This document shows, piece by piece, positions 9,206 through 17,908 of a stretch of 64,000 bases of DNA. This stretch comes from Deltaproteobacteria bacterium (GTDB taxonomy: Bacteria; Desulfobacterota; Desulfobacteria; Desulfobacterales; Desulfobacteraceae). Position 1 is the stretch's first letter. Each line of letters opens with the position of its first letter. The notes below the pieces were generated by a model. The model was not told the origin of the DNA. It was given only the letters and a program-made list of their open reading frames with translations, and did no database searches. The stretch is taken from assembly GCA_027858995.1 (NCBI GenBank), contig JAQIBP010000054.1, positions 1 through 64,000 on the forward strand. The letters are read 5' to 3'. The position numbers and the translations under genes were made by a program.

Positions 9206-11560
9206 ATGCTTAAACGTATATCAGAGATAAAAAATATTGGACGTTTCAAAAATGCTTCATGTGGCACTCTTCAATTTGGAGAGTTAACTCTGATCTTTGG
9301 ACGGAACACTTATGGAAAATCTACATTAGGTGATCTATTATCTTCTATTTCTTTGAATGATACATCTGACATTTCTGTTCGTAGAACAATACCATTCGAT
9401 AATAATCCACAGACTGCAACCATTTCTTTTCAATTAGACAATGGAAATGAGAAATCAATTAGTATTGACAATAATTCATGGAGTCCTGCTCTACCAGAGC
9501 CTTTGAAAATTGCTGTGTATGACGATGGCTTTTACCATAATAATGTTTTTACAGCACGCCAATTTACTAGAAGCACTAAAGAAAAATTTAGCACCTTTAT
9601 TTTAGGAGCCCAAGGGGTGGCAAAAGCAAAAGAAATCGCAGAAAAAAATAAAAAAAAGAGAGCCATCACCACAGAACAAACTAAGTTAAAAAAGGCAGCA
9701 TTTAGTGAAATCGAGAATCTTGAAGCATTTTTATCTTTGAAGCCAAGCGGTTCTAAAGCCGAATTATCTGAAAAGAAGGAAACTAAACTAAGGCGTTATC
9801 ACGAACTAAAAAAACAAAAGACAAATAGTACAAGTATTTTTCAAAGAAACGAATTTTCACCCTTAACGTGGTTCAACGATTTTGTGGCTCTAATTGAAGA
9901 AATAAAAATGTGTTTTATGACTTCTTTAGAAAGCCATCATCATACTGCGAGAAGGAAACTGGACGAACATATTAGAATAAACTTTAAAAGTTCTGACGGT
10001 TCTGAAAAATGGATAAGAGAGGGGCTTGAACAAAACCAGGGAGAAAATTGCCAGTTTTGTGGACAAAAATTAACTGATTCTACATTCAGCTTGTTTGAGA
10101 TTTATAGACAGAGTTTTGATGAATCATTTGAGAAACATGAAAAGACAGTAAAAACCGAATTATCAAGGTGCGGAGAATCTATCTTTAAAAATAGAACCAA
10201 TCAGCTGAAAGTTCACATTGAGAAAAATGCTGGGGTGATCATCGCTTTCCCGGAGCTTTCAGAAAATACTCGTTTCACAGAACTTATATGTGAAGTTAAT
10301 GAGCTAACTAAAGAGTTGAAACAGTATATAGACAATTGGGAAAAGGATAATCTGATATATCAAAAGCAAATTGGTGGATATGTTTTACAAAAACTTAAGT
10401 CACCTCATGTTGAAGTTAATGCTACTTTCTCAGATTCGTTGCCGAGATTGAATGATTCTATAGCGAAAACTGTGGAAGAAATCAATATTAGAGGTGTCGA
10501 GCTAAATAAATTCATCAAGAGCTTTAAAGAATCCGTTCAAAGTGATAAAATTTCTGAGTCAATTGAACAAGTCACCACAGATGGAAAAAGATTAGCAAAA
10601 GAGATAAATAGAATTGTATTGTCAGATCAATGCGATGAATATATTAAACTATCTGGTCAATTTCAATCACTCTCCCAAGAACTTCCTGGACTTCAAGCGC
10701 AGCTGAATGATGATCAAGGTAGTTTCCTTTCAAGTTATTTTTCAAAGCTTAACCTTCATTTTCAGGATTTCGGAAGCAAAGAATTCACTTTGGAAGTTGG
10801 CGAAAATAGATCTGGACACATGCCAATCTATTATTTGAAGGTTAAGTTTCGAGGTAAAGATATATCCGAACGTGAACTTGATCGAGTATTCAGCGAATCT
10901 GATCGTAGGGCTTTGTCATTAGCCATTTTTTGGGCTCGATTATCAGAAATTTCAGCAGAAGAAAAGGCTAATACAATAGTTGTATTAGATGACCCTGTGA
11001 CATCTTTTGATAATAACAGAATATCGGCTGTGCATCGTAGCGTAATCCAGTTATCAGAAAATGCCAGACAAGTTATTGTGCTTAGTCATTATGAGCAAGA
11101 GCTTTCAAGATTTTTAACTACCTATCAAAACAATAAGGAGATTTGTTTATTTTCGATTGCAGTTAAAAACGGTCAGGCAACACTGTGTTCTGAAAATATT
11201 GAAAAATTTATAAAAAATGACCATGAAAAAGCCAGAGAAAACATTTTTGAATTTATCGAAGGTACGAACAATTCTAATGCAATTGGAGATCTTCGAGTAT
11301 TTTTTGAGATTGAATTAGGCATGCGGTTTGCTAAACAGATTAGAGATCAAAAAATAAACTGCCAAAATCTATCTGATCGTATTGATAAACTCGCAACATA
11401 TAACATTATTGATGAACAAGTTGCTCAACAATGCCACGTATGGCGGGAAGCTTTAAACCCTTCACATCACACATGGGAAAATGCGGACATTGAAGATCAA
11501 AGGAACACTGCTCGCCAATTTACGGACTTCATCTATAATCAACTGAAGCCTGTGGCCTGA
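9206..11560 (+). CDS. rloC: RloC-like AAA ATPase with zinc hook (putative anticodon-nuclease defence protein)
   Basis: A 784-residue SMC/Rad50-like ATPase of the AAA_13 type. It has Walker A GRNTYGKST (32-40), long coiled coils, a central CQFC zinc hook (Cys282/Cys285), an ABC-type signature SESDRRALSLA (563-573) and Walker B IVVLDDPV (591-598). The zinc hook together with a length near 780 is characteristic of RloC, a DNA damage-responsive tRNA anticodon nuclease related to PrrC. The C-terminal tail contains R697-x3-E701 and a later SHH (754-755), consistent with the R/E/H nuclease centre described for PrrC/RloC, though the exact assignment is inference. It may be toxic during phage infection. 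Other zinc-hook AAA_13 defence ATPases remain possible. Confidence 0.75.
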   Translation: MLKRISEIKNIGRFKNASCGTLQFGELTLIFGRNTYGKSTLGDLLSSISLNDTSDISVRRTIPFDNNPQTATISFQLDNGNEKSISIDNNSWSPALPEPLKIAVYDDGFYHNNVFTARQFTRSTKEKFSTFILGAQGVAKAKEIAEKNKKKRAITTEQTKLKKAAFSEIENLEAFLSLKPSGSKAELSEKKETKLRRYHELKKQKTNSTSIFQRNEFSPLTWFNDFVALIEEIKMCFMTSLESHHHTARRKLDEHIRINFKSSDGSEKWIREGLEQNQGENCQFCGQKLTDSTFSLFEIYRQSFDESFEKHEKTVKTELSRCGESIFKNRTNQLKVHIEKNAGVIIAFPELSENTRFTELICEVNELTKELKQYIDNWEKDNLIYQKQIGGYVLQKLKSPHVEVNATFSDSLPRLNDSIAKTVEEINIRGVELNKFIKSFKESVQSDKISESIEQVTTDGKRLAKEINRIVLSDQCDEYIKLSGQFQSLSQELPGLQAQLNDDQGSFLSSYFSKLNLHFQDFGSKEFTLEVGENRSGHMPIYYLKVKFRGKDISERELDRVFSESDRRALSLAIFWARLSEISAEEKANTIVVLDDPVTSFDNNRISAVHRSVIQLSENARQVIVLSHYEQELSRFLTTYQNNKEICLFSIAVKNGQATLCSENIEKFIKNDHEKARENIFEFIEGTNNSNAIGDLRVFFEIELGMRFAKQIRDQKINCQNLSDRIDKLATYNIIDEQVAQQCHVWREALNPSHHTWENADIEDQRNTARQFTDFIYNQLKPVA

Positions 11561-11681
11561 TCACCCCTACGAAAAAGGTTCTCAGACTTAAGCGACTTTT
11601 GGAGAAAATAGAAAAAAACACTAAAATTTGATTTGAAACAGATTATGAAACAAGCCATTAATAATATTATGGTGAGGCAAA

Positions 11682-12374
11682 ATGGAAAATAACAAACTAT
11701 CACGGCGTGAATTTATGGCACTTTCCGGTGGTACGTTGGTGCAAATCGGTTTGCCTGGAGCTTTTGTGAAACTTTCCCATGCAAAAAATGCTGAGCTGGC
11801 TTCTGAATTAAGGCCAGATGGCAGATTACGCATACCACCAGGTCAGGAGGCAGTTGAATCCATTCAGAAGATGGGGGGTATGTCAGGCCCAGGCCTTGAT
11901 CCTGAATGGCGGCTACAGATTAAGGGCGAAGTGAAAAAACTCACAACTTTTGCATGGGATGATCTGATGCAGTTTCCACAGACAGATCTTCTTTGCGATG
12001 TCCATTGTGTAACAGGATGGACACTTTTAGATTCCAGGTGGCAAGGGATTCGGTTGAGGCGCATTATGGACGCTGTTGAGGTCAAAGAGCAGGCGGCCTT
12101 TGTAATATTTGAAGCCCATGCAGGTTATACCACCAGCATTCCTGTCAGTGAGGCACGTAAAGACAATGTTATTTTGGCACATACTTTCTCTGGTAAACAC
12201 TTGCACAAATCCCATGGCGCACCATTAAGGGGATTGGTTCCAGATCTTTATTTTTATAAAAGCGCCAAATGGATTAAAGGAATTAAATTCAGTGCCAAAG
12301 ATGAGCTTGGATACTGGGAAAGTGGTGGATTCAGCAATACAGCAGATCCATGGAAAGAAGATCGTTACAAGTAG
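11682..12374 (+). CDS. Tat-exported molybdopterin-dependent oxidoreductase (sulfite oxidase/MsrP fold)
   Basis: A 230-residue precursor with a twin-arginine signal (KLSRREFMALSGG, residues 5-17) followed by a mature molybdopterin-binding domain of the sulfite oxidase/YedY superfamily. The probable Mo-ligand Cys lies in DVHCVTGW. Downstream is the LRGLVPDLYFYKSAKWIKGI segment typical of the family. Export would be to the periplasm with cofactor loaded. It starts an apparent operon with a hemerythrin-like gene and a kinase/phosphatase pair. No heme partner (MsrQ) gene is adjacent. The substrate is unknown: sulfite, methionine sulfoxide or another oxo compound are all possible. Confidence 0.88.
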   Translation: MENNKLSRREFMALSGGTLVQIGLPGAFVKLSHAKNAELASELRPDGRLRIPPGQEAVESIQKMGGMSGPGLDPEWRLQIKGEVKKLTTFAWDDLMQFPQTDLLCDVHCVTGWTLLDSRWQGIRLRRIMDAVEVKEQAAFVIFEAHAGYTTSIPVSEARKDNVILAHTFSGKHLHKSHGAPLRGLVPDLYFYKSAKWIKGIKFSAKDELGYWESGGFSNTADPWKEDRYK

Positions 12375-12431
12375 TTCTGTTTCAAAATCTTTAAACGGTT
12401 TCATTTGAATTAATTGAAAGAAAGGAAACCT

Positions 12432-12995
12432 ATGAATATTACACAAGCCTTAATAGGTGAACATGTCTTGATTTTAAAGGGATTGGAATTCCTGAGGATT
12501 GCCAGGAATAAAATTGAACAAAATCAGCATCCCCCCAAATTATTTTTTCAAAAGGCAGTCCCTTTTTTCCGAAATTATGCAGATAAATATCACCATTATA
12601 AAGAAGAGTTTCTTATGTTCGGGTTTCTTGCTCAAAAAAAGGAAGGCCAACTGGATCTTGAGATTGGATCACTTCGCCATCAGCATGAAAACGGGCGACA
12701 ATTTTTAACACGATTGGAAAGATCCATTAATGGCTATGAAATGAAAAATGAGATTGCCATTACCAGTCTGCTTGAAAACCTGGCATCTTTTATATCTGTT
12801 TTAAGCCGTCATATATACAGAGAAGATAATTTGTTTTTTCCTATGGTGGAACACGAGTTGTCTGTTGATGAAAAAGCTACTCTTTTAAAGCAGTTTGAAA
12901 TTGAAGAAGAAAAACTAAACAAAAATAATCCCATTGAAAATAACCTTGAACTGCTAAAAGAAATGGAAAAATTAATTGACATGGACGAGGAGTGA
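12432..12995 (+). CDS. Hemerythrin-like HHE domain protein
   Basis: A 187-residue cytoplasmic four-helix protein. The ATG at 12432 follows AAAGGAAACCT and fits the family start (ALIGEHVLIL). Candidate iron ligands are His11, the YHHYKEE cluster, the RHQHENG segment and RHIYREDNLFF, in the H-HxxxE-H-HxxxD order typical of hemerythrin domains. Such proteins bind O2, NO or peroxide at a di-iron site. It sits 57 bp after the molybdoenzyme gene and 26 bp before the two-CW kinase gene, suggesting that it senses or buffers oxidants for this operon. Confidence 0.85.
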   Translation: MNITQALIGEHVLILKGLEFLRIARNKIEQNQHPPKLFFQKAVPFFRNYADKYHHYKEEFLMFGFLAQKKEGQLDLEIGSLRHQHENGRQFLTRLERSINGYEMKNEIAITSLLENLASFISVLSRHIYREDNLFFPMVEHELSVDEKATLLKQFEIEEEKLNKNNPIENNLELLKEMEKLIDMDEE

Positions 12996-13021
12996 CTATC
13001 TTTAAAACAAGGTAGGTTTTA

Positions 13022-14487
13022 ATGGCACAAAAAAGAATAAATTGCTGGGAATATTATTGCTGCGGACGTGAATCAGGAGGGAAAAACGTTACTACCCTGA
13101 GTGTTTGACCTGCGGCTGTTGATCAATCATATGACGGGATCAACTCGGGAAAATGTGGTGGACGATTCTGTTGGGCAATAGCCGGCACCTTTTGTGAAGG
13201 GAAAATTCAAGGGACTTATGCTGAAAAACAAAGCTCCTGTCAGGACTGTGATTTCTTCAAAATCGTGCTTGCAGAAGAAGGCACATTAAATCTTAGAACC
13301 AAATTCCTACGATTTCTGTCCCCCCATGCCCACCATTCTATCCTCAATAACCTTGATTTAAAAATAATTACAAAATCAGAGCGGTTTATTTCACAGGGAG
13401 AAAAAACCAATGAGGCATATATCATCCAAAGAGGGTCATGTATCCTGTTTGTAGAAAAAAACAGGAGCCTTCACCCTGTGGATCACAGGGGGGAAGGTGA
13501 TATTTTGAATATGTCTGCATTGTTCACAAGGGAGCCGGCCAATTCACATATTGAAGCCCAGACCGATATGGAACTTTGGGTGTTGGAAAAGTCTGTTTTT
13601 GAAAAAATTCCAAAAAATAATCCGGATTTGTACAATTTTTTAACTGAAATCGTTGCAGACCGGTTTGATTCTCAACGGCCTATTTCTGATCGTACCATTG
13701 GTCGTTATGTGGCAATCCATATTATTGGCAGAGGAGGATATTCCATTGTATATAAAGGAGTTGATTCCTCCAGTAACAAGTCTGTGGCCATTAAGATGCT
13801 CAGGCACAATATGTTCATGGAACCTGATTTTTTGAACAGATTCCGGAATGAAGCAGAAATAGTTGCCCGCTTTGATCATGATAATATTCTAAAAGTGTTT
13901 GATATAAATGAGCGGTTTCAAACCGCATTTATCATTATGGAATATCTGGATGGAGAGTCTATCAGGGCAATGTTAGATAGAAAAAAATAATTTCAGATAG
14001 AGAAGCAGTCAATTTTTTAATTCAAACCTGTAAGGCAATTGACTATGCGTACGAACAAGGGGGCCTGCATAAGGATATCAGCCCTGAAAACCTTATGGTC
14101 ATTGGTGAAACCCGGATAAAACTTCTTGATTTCGGTCTGGCAAGCTTTGTTCATGAAGAAGATGATTTTCTTGATGGTGCTTTTTCCTATCTTGCTCCTG
14201 AAATTTTAAAGGGAGAGTCTGCAAATCTGAAGAGTGAAATTTATTCCTTGGGAGTAACAGCTTTTGAGATGGTAACAGGTAAAAGGCCATATCCTGAATC
14301 AAATCCAGCAGTTTTTGCTAAAATGCGTTGTGAGGAAGAAATCCCGGATCCCAAGAAGATTCTGCCTGATCTGCCTGATTCTTTACACAAATTTATTATT
14401 AAGGCTTGTCGCTTGAACCCGGATGAAAGATATGCTGATATGGGTGAAGCGATCACTGACCTGGATAATGCTATGAAAGAGAGATAA
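13022..14487 (+). CDS. Two-CW / cyclic-nucleotide-binding / Ser-Thr kinase, interrupted by an in-frame UGA and a -1 frame change
   Basis: Reading from ATG 13022 (SD AAGGTAGG), residues 1-80 form a two-CW cysteine domain that aligns without gaps to the next gene (C8-W9, C14, C50-W51, C58, C73, C76). At residue 29, where the paralogue has Cys, the codon is TGA (13106). The frame stays open afterwards through a CRP-like cNMP-binding domain (about 85-215) and a kinase N-lobe (glycine loop GRGGYSIVYKG, VAIK lysine) to TAA at 13988. The kinase C-lobe continues in the -1 frame from the A7 run at 13981, with HKDISPEN and DFGLA. It is either a recoded gene (Sec plus -1 frameshift) or a decaying gene. 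Separate translation of 13265-13990 and 14095-14487 is also possible. Confidence 0.75.
13106..13144 (+). other. In-frame UGA at a conserved Cys, with downstream hairpin (selenocysteine candidate)
   Basis: TGA at 13106-13108 is codon 29 of the two-CW kinase gene and aligns exactly with Cys29 of the neighbouring two-CW phosphatase. Nine bases further on, GTTGATC (13118-13124) and GATCAAC (13138-13144) form a perfect 7-bp stem with a 13-nt loop. This is in the region where a bacterial SECIS would lie. The loop lacks a G in its first two positions, so the SECIS match is imperfect. A simple nonsense mutation is the alternative. Confidence 0.45.
13981..13987 (+). other. A7 slippery heptamer at the kinase frame change
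   Basis: The zero frame reads AGA AAA AAA TAA. The last seven A (13981-13987) form an A-AAA-AAA heptamer in the correct register for -1 slippage, immediately followed by the TAA stop. A -1 slip yields DRKKIISDREAVNFL, a natural join of the kinase lobes. The same join would result if one A had been lost from an ancestral A8. Confidence 0.5.
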
Positions 14488-14490
14488 TAA

Positions 14491-15500
14491 GTGCCGTCAA
14501 AAAAAATAAATTGCTGGGAATTTATGGAATGTAATCGTGGACCAGATGATGCTAAAGGTAAAAATTGTAACATTTGTCCGGCCACGCTTAACTCTTCGCT
14601 TAATGGTCTTAATGAAGGAGAAAAATCAGGACGAGTCTGCTGGCTTGTTGCAGGAACTTTCTGTGATGGTAAGGTATCCGGCACCCATGCTGAAAAAATT
14701 GAATCCTGCAGGCATTGTGCCTTTTATAAAGAAGTCAACAAGATGCCAGGGCATACTCGATTAAACATTGAAAATGTAGATGTTTTTTGCTTCTCTCATT
14801 TGGGACTGCTCCCAAAAATTAATGAAGACAGATATCTTGTTCGCCAAATGAAAGACAAATCTTTGCTTTTGGCTGTTGCAGACGGTTTAGGGGGGGTGTC
14901 TCAAGTGATTTTGCAGCAGAAATAGCCAAAGGGAAACTGGTGGGTCTCCAAAAATTAACACATGGAAAGGAAATACAAGAACTAAAACAGCTGCTTCTGG
15001 ACATGGATGTCATTATCAGCAATAAGGCTGAGGCGTCACCGGAACTGGAAGCCATGGCAACGACGCTTGTCTGTGCCATCCTTAAAAAAGATTATATCCA
15101 CTGGATCAATGTGGGTGATTCGCGTTTATATCTTTTAAGGAACAAAGAGCTGGTACAAATTACAGAAGACCAGACACTTGCGAAGTTCCTGATCGAAGAA
15201 GGAGAGCTTGAGGCGGAAAAGGCAAGGGATCATTTTTCCTATGATCTTCTGGATCAATGTATTGGCTATGGTGAGAGTGAACCTGAAGCAGCAGCATTTA
15301 AAGTTCAACAAGGTGATTTGCTGATATTATCAACAGATGGGCTTCACAAAATGATATCAAAAAAGGCAATCTTGTCCATAGTAAATGCCAAAACCTCAAT
15401 AGAGATAAAAACAAAGGCATTAATACAGGCTGCCCTGGATGCAGGCGGCAAAGATAATATCACTATTGTTTTAGCGAAAATAAATCAAACCTTGAACTAA
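14491..15500 (+). CDS. Two-CW / PP2C-type protein phosphatase, with a -1 frame change at a G7 run
   Basis: GTG start at 14491, three bases after the kinase stop. Residues 1-80 are a two-CW domain (C8-W9, C14, C26, C29-P30, C50-W51, C58, C73, C76). The remainder is a PP2C Ser/Thr phosphatase with NEDRYLV, VADGLGG, GDSRLYLL and GGKDNITIVL motifs. The frame is broken in the G7 run at 14890-14896: the first frame ends at 14925, and the phosphatase core continues in the -1 frame through to 15500. With one extra G the protein aligns residue for residue with the intact PP2C at 58.3 kb (VADGLGGGVSSDF against VADGIAGCAGGEV). It presumably opposes the neighbouring kinase. Confidence 0.75.
14890..14896 (+). 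other. G7 homopolymer at the phosphatase frame change
   Basis: The run TTA-GGGGGGG-TGTC must be G8 (or be read with a -1 shift) for the PP2C domain to be continuous. The zero frame reads TTA GGG GGG GTG, which is not an ideal tandem slippery site. An indel, transcriptional slippage or phase variation is therefore more likely here than ribosomal slippage. Confidence 0.5.
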
Positions 15501-15520
15501 AAATTATTTCTTGATTTAAA

Positions 15521-17908
15521 TCACTTATCTTTCTTCCCTTTTTCTATAACCACAATCCAGTATTCTCCGGTTTTTTCTTGTTCTATTATTTTATGCCCTT
15601 CCCCCAGAACTGATCGTGGCACATTATCTATAGGTTCACCGTCATCAAGAAATATTTTTAATACCTCACCAGAAGCTATTTTTGATAATTCCACTTTGGT
15701 CTTTACAAAATTCATGGGGCAGGCGACACCGCGAAGGTCTTTGAACAATACCTCTGGTTTTTGTGGCTCACTTTTAACTTTGTTCATGCCTTTTTTTGTA
15801 TCAGAATCAATAATACTTATGATTTCTTCACCTGGAAATCTTAAGGAATTATCCATTGAATGATAGAGCTTGATCATTATTTCTCCAAAATCTTTAACCA
15901 AATCCTGGTTTTTCAAAAGGCTTTCATTGTAATGATTTTTTGCATCACGAATCAAAATTTCATATTTTTTATCCACCAGTTCTTTGTCTAAAAAATGTTG
16001 CTTAAAAAAATCAAATGTCTGGGCCTCATCTTCAGGATCAACCGCCCGGGTGATTAAAAGCATATTGGCACCGGAAAAGATAATATCCCATAGCAATTGT
16101 TTTTTAAGATGTTCAAAATCCGGATCAGACAGCTTTTTAATATTACTTCTAATGATTTTCATTTCAACTTCGATCATGTCATAAATCCCTGCAGAGCATT
16201 CTCCATGACCCATAAAGGTTGTTGTGAACTGGCTTTTAGCACCCCAATCAAAATAAAAGCTTTTATCATTTTCAAAATAAGGAACAAGGCTGGAAAACCG
16301 TTTACAAATGGTTCTGATCTCAGATTTTCCAATGGATTTAAAATATGCTTTAAACGTTGGGTACTGATCCTTTACTAAAATATAATGGTTAAGAATATGT
16401 GTGATGGCTTCGGGCAGGTTTCTTGCCGGTACCCATCCACATTTTTCAGTAAAGGCCCTTGTATCCGGATTCCTGTCAGCGCCTGCAGTTATCCAGTAAC
16501 CTGGAAGGGCTTTACCATTATTTCGTGCAATTCTCCCGTAGATTCCAATATCTGCTATGTGGTGCTGGCCACAGGAGTTGGGACACCCTGAAATATTGAT
16601 CTTAAAATCTTTATCCAGTTTTTCAAAAACCCTAGCCGCACCCAGATATTTTTTTATCACCGGCACGACCCCTTTGGGAAGACAGACCCCTGTGGTACAG
16701 GTATCTGCACCAGCACAAATGGTAATATTGGCGCAGGCTGAACCAAGATGGGATTCTGTATTAATTTCATTGACCAGTTCAAATAGATTACCCAGATATT
16801 CAAGGGGAATATTTCTTAACACCATGTTCTGGGTCATGGTGAGTCGAATGACATTTTCTCCAAAATTTTTTAGAAACCGTGCAAGTTTTACTGCATCATC
16901 AGAATTTAAATCACCCAGGGCCACGGGGACCAATACACTTTTAAGCCCTTCCTGGGCTTGATCTTTAACAAACCTTTCTTTCCACAGATCAAAGGCTTCA
17001 AGATTTATGAATCGCGGTGGCAGTTCTTTTTGTGTTTCGTTCTTATTTATATATTGTTCGTAATGCAGCTCAAGCTTTGATGTGTTTTTCAGTTTTTGAA
17101 ATTCTTGATTATAAAGATCAAAAAACTTAACTTCTCCAAGTTCTTCAAATAAGAATCTAAGTCTGGATGAATTTTTAGATTTTCTGTTACCATAAAAAAG
17201 AAATAGATTTTTTACAGCAAGGGTGACCTGGTGAACTTTATCTTCCGGGATAAAATCGTGTAATATCTTTGATGGTCTGGGCCTGCACCCCAAGCCACCT
17301 GCTACATATACCTTAAATCCTTTTTGCCCATCTTTTATTGTCGCTATAAACCCTAAATCATTAAAGGCGGCAAGGGCATTATCCTTTTTAGTGCTTGAAA
17401 ATGAAATTTTAAATTTTCTAGGAAAATTCCATGAATCATTCTGGGCGACAAGCAGGGTTGACAGGGCAACGGCATGGGCAGTGACATCAAAACACTCATT
17501 TGGATTTACACCGGAATCATAGGATGCCATAATATTTCTTAGGGTATTCCCACCTCCGCCACGGCTTGAAAGTCCTATATCATAGAGTTCTTTCATAATA
17601 CCGGGCAGATCCTCGAGCTCTGCATCATGAATCTGGAGTTCCTGCCTGGTGGTAATATGTAGAAATGGTTTTGCATATTTCTTGGCAATTAAAGCTACTT
17701 TTTCAAGCTGAACTGGCGTGATTCCGCCTGCTGTCATTCTAATTCGCACCATAAATGTATTTTGGGTTCGCTGTTCATACACGCCAAAAGGCACTCTTTG
17801 GGCCCGAAATTTTGTAGGGTGCAGCTCTCCATTTCTAAATTTTTTTATTGATGATTCCAGATCATCGATTTCTTTTTCAAGGTTTTTAGGGATTTCATAA
17901 AATTTCAT
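15521..17908 (-). CDS. sir: Siroheme sulfite/nitrite reductase fused to a C-terminal TusA-like domain
   Basis: A 795-residue protein. Residues 35-520 are a duplicated siroheme-[4Fe-4S] reductase, with cluster/siroheme cysteines C398-x5-C404 and C442-x3-C446 (GCPNSC). Residues 540-700 are a helical linker. Residues 720-790 form a TusA/SirA sulfur-relay domain with the CP motif at Cys730 (RGVACPMNF). It should reduce sulfite to sulfide and may pass sulfur on via Cys730. It is the last gene of the hcy cluster and overlaps the hcyD stop (ATGA), so it is translationally coupled. The Wolinella homocysteine pathway uses such a Sir as sulfide source. Nitrite as substrate is a less likely alternative. 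Confidence 0.88.
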   Translation of the reverse strand: MKFYEIPKNLEKEIDDLESSIKKFRNGELHPTKFRAQRVPFGVYEQRTQNTFMVRIRMTAGGITPVQLEKVALIAKKYAKPFLHITTRQELQIHDAELEDLPGIMKELYDIGLSSRGGGGNTLRNIMASYDSGVNPNECFDVTAHAVALSTLLVAQNDSWNFPRKFKISFSSTKKDNALAAFNDLGFIATIKDGQKGFKVYVAGGLGCRPRPSKILHDFIPEDKVHQVTLAVKNLFLFYGNRKSKNSSRLRFLFEELGEVKFFDLYNQEFQKLKNTSKLELHYEQYINKNETQKELPPRFINLEAFDLWKERFVKDQAQEGLKSVLVPVALGDLNSDDAVKLARFLKNFGENVIRLTMTQNMVLRNIPLEYLGNLFELVNEINTESHLGSACANITICAGADTCTTGVCLPKGVVPVIKKYLGAARVFEKLDKDFKINISGCPNSCGQHHIADIGIYGRIARNNGKALPGYWITAGADRNPDTRAFTEKCGWVPARNLPEAITHILNHYILVKDQYPTFKAYFKSIGKSEIRTICKRFSSLVPYFENDKSFYFDWGAKSQFTTTFMGHGECSAGIYDMIEVEMKIIRSNIKKLSDPDFEHLKKQLLWDIIFSGANMLLITRAVDPEDEAQTFDFFKQHFLDKELVDKKYEILIRDAKNHYNESLLKNQDLVKDFGEIMIKLYHSMDNSLRFPGEEIISIIDSDTKKGMNKVKSEPQKPEVLFKDLRGVACPMNFVKTKVELSKIASGEVLKIFLDDGEPIDNVPRSVLGEGHKIIEQEKTGEYWIVVIEKGKKDK

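Noticed and set aside
12414..12431. Upstream TTG start for the hemerythrin-like gene
   Set aside because: ATG 12432 has a good ribosome site directly before it and gives the normal family N-terminus.
13082..13113. Two compensating frameshifts that would give an alternative CxxC-containing segment in place of the UGA
   Set aside because: Another frame reads ECLTCGC here, but the gap-free alignment over 76 residues with the paralogue fits the UGA-containing frame at every conserved Cys and Trp, so no shift is needed.
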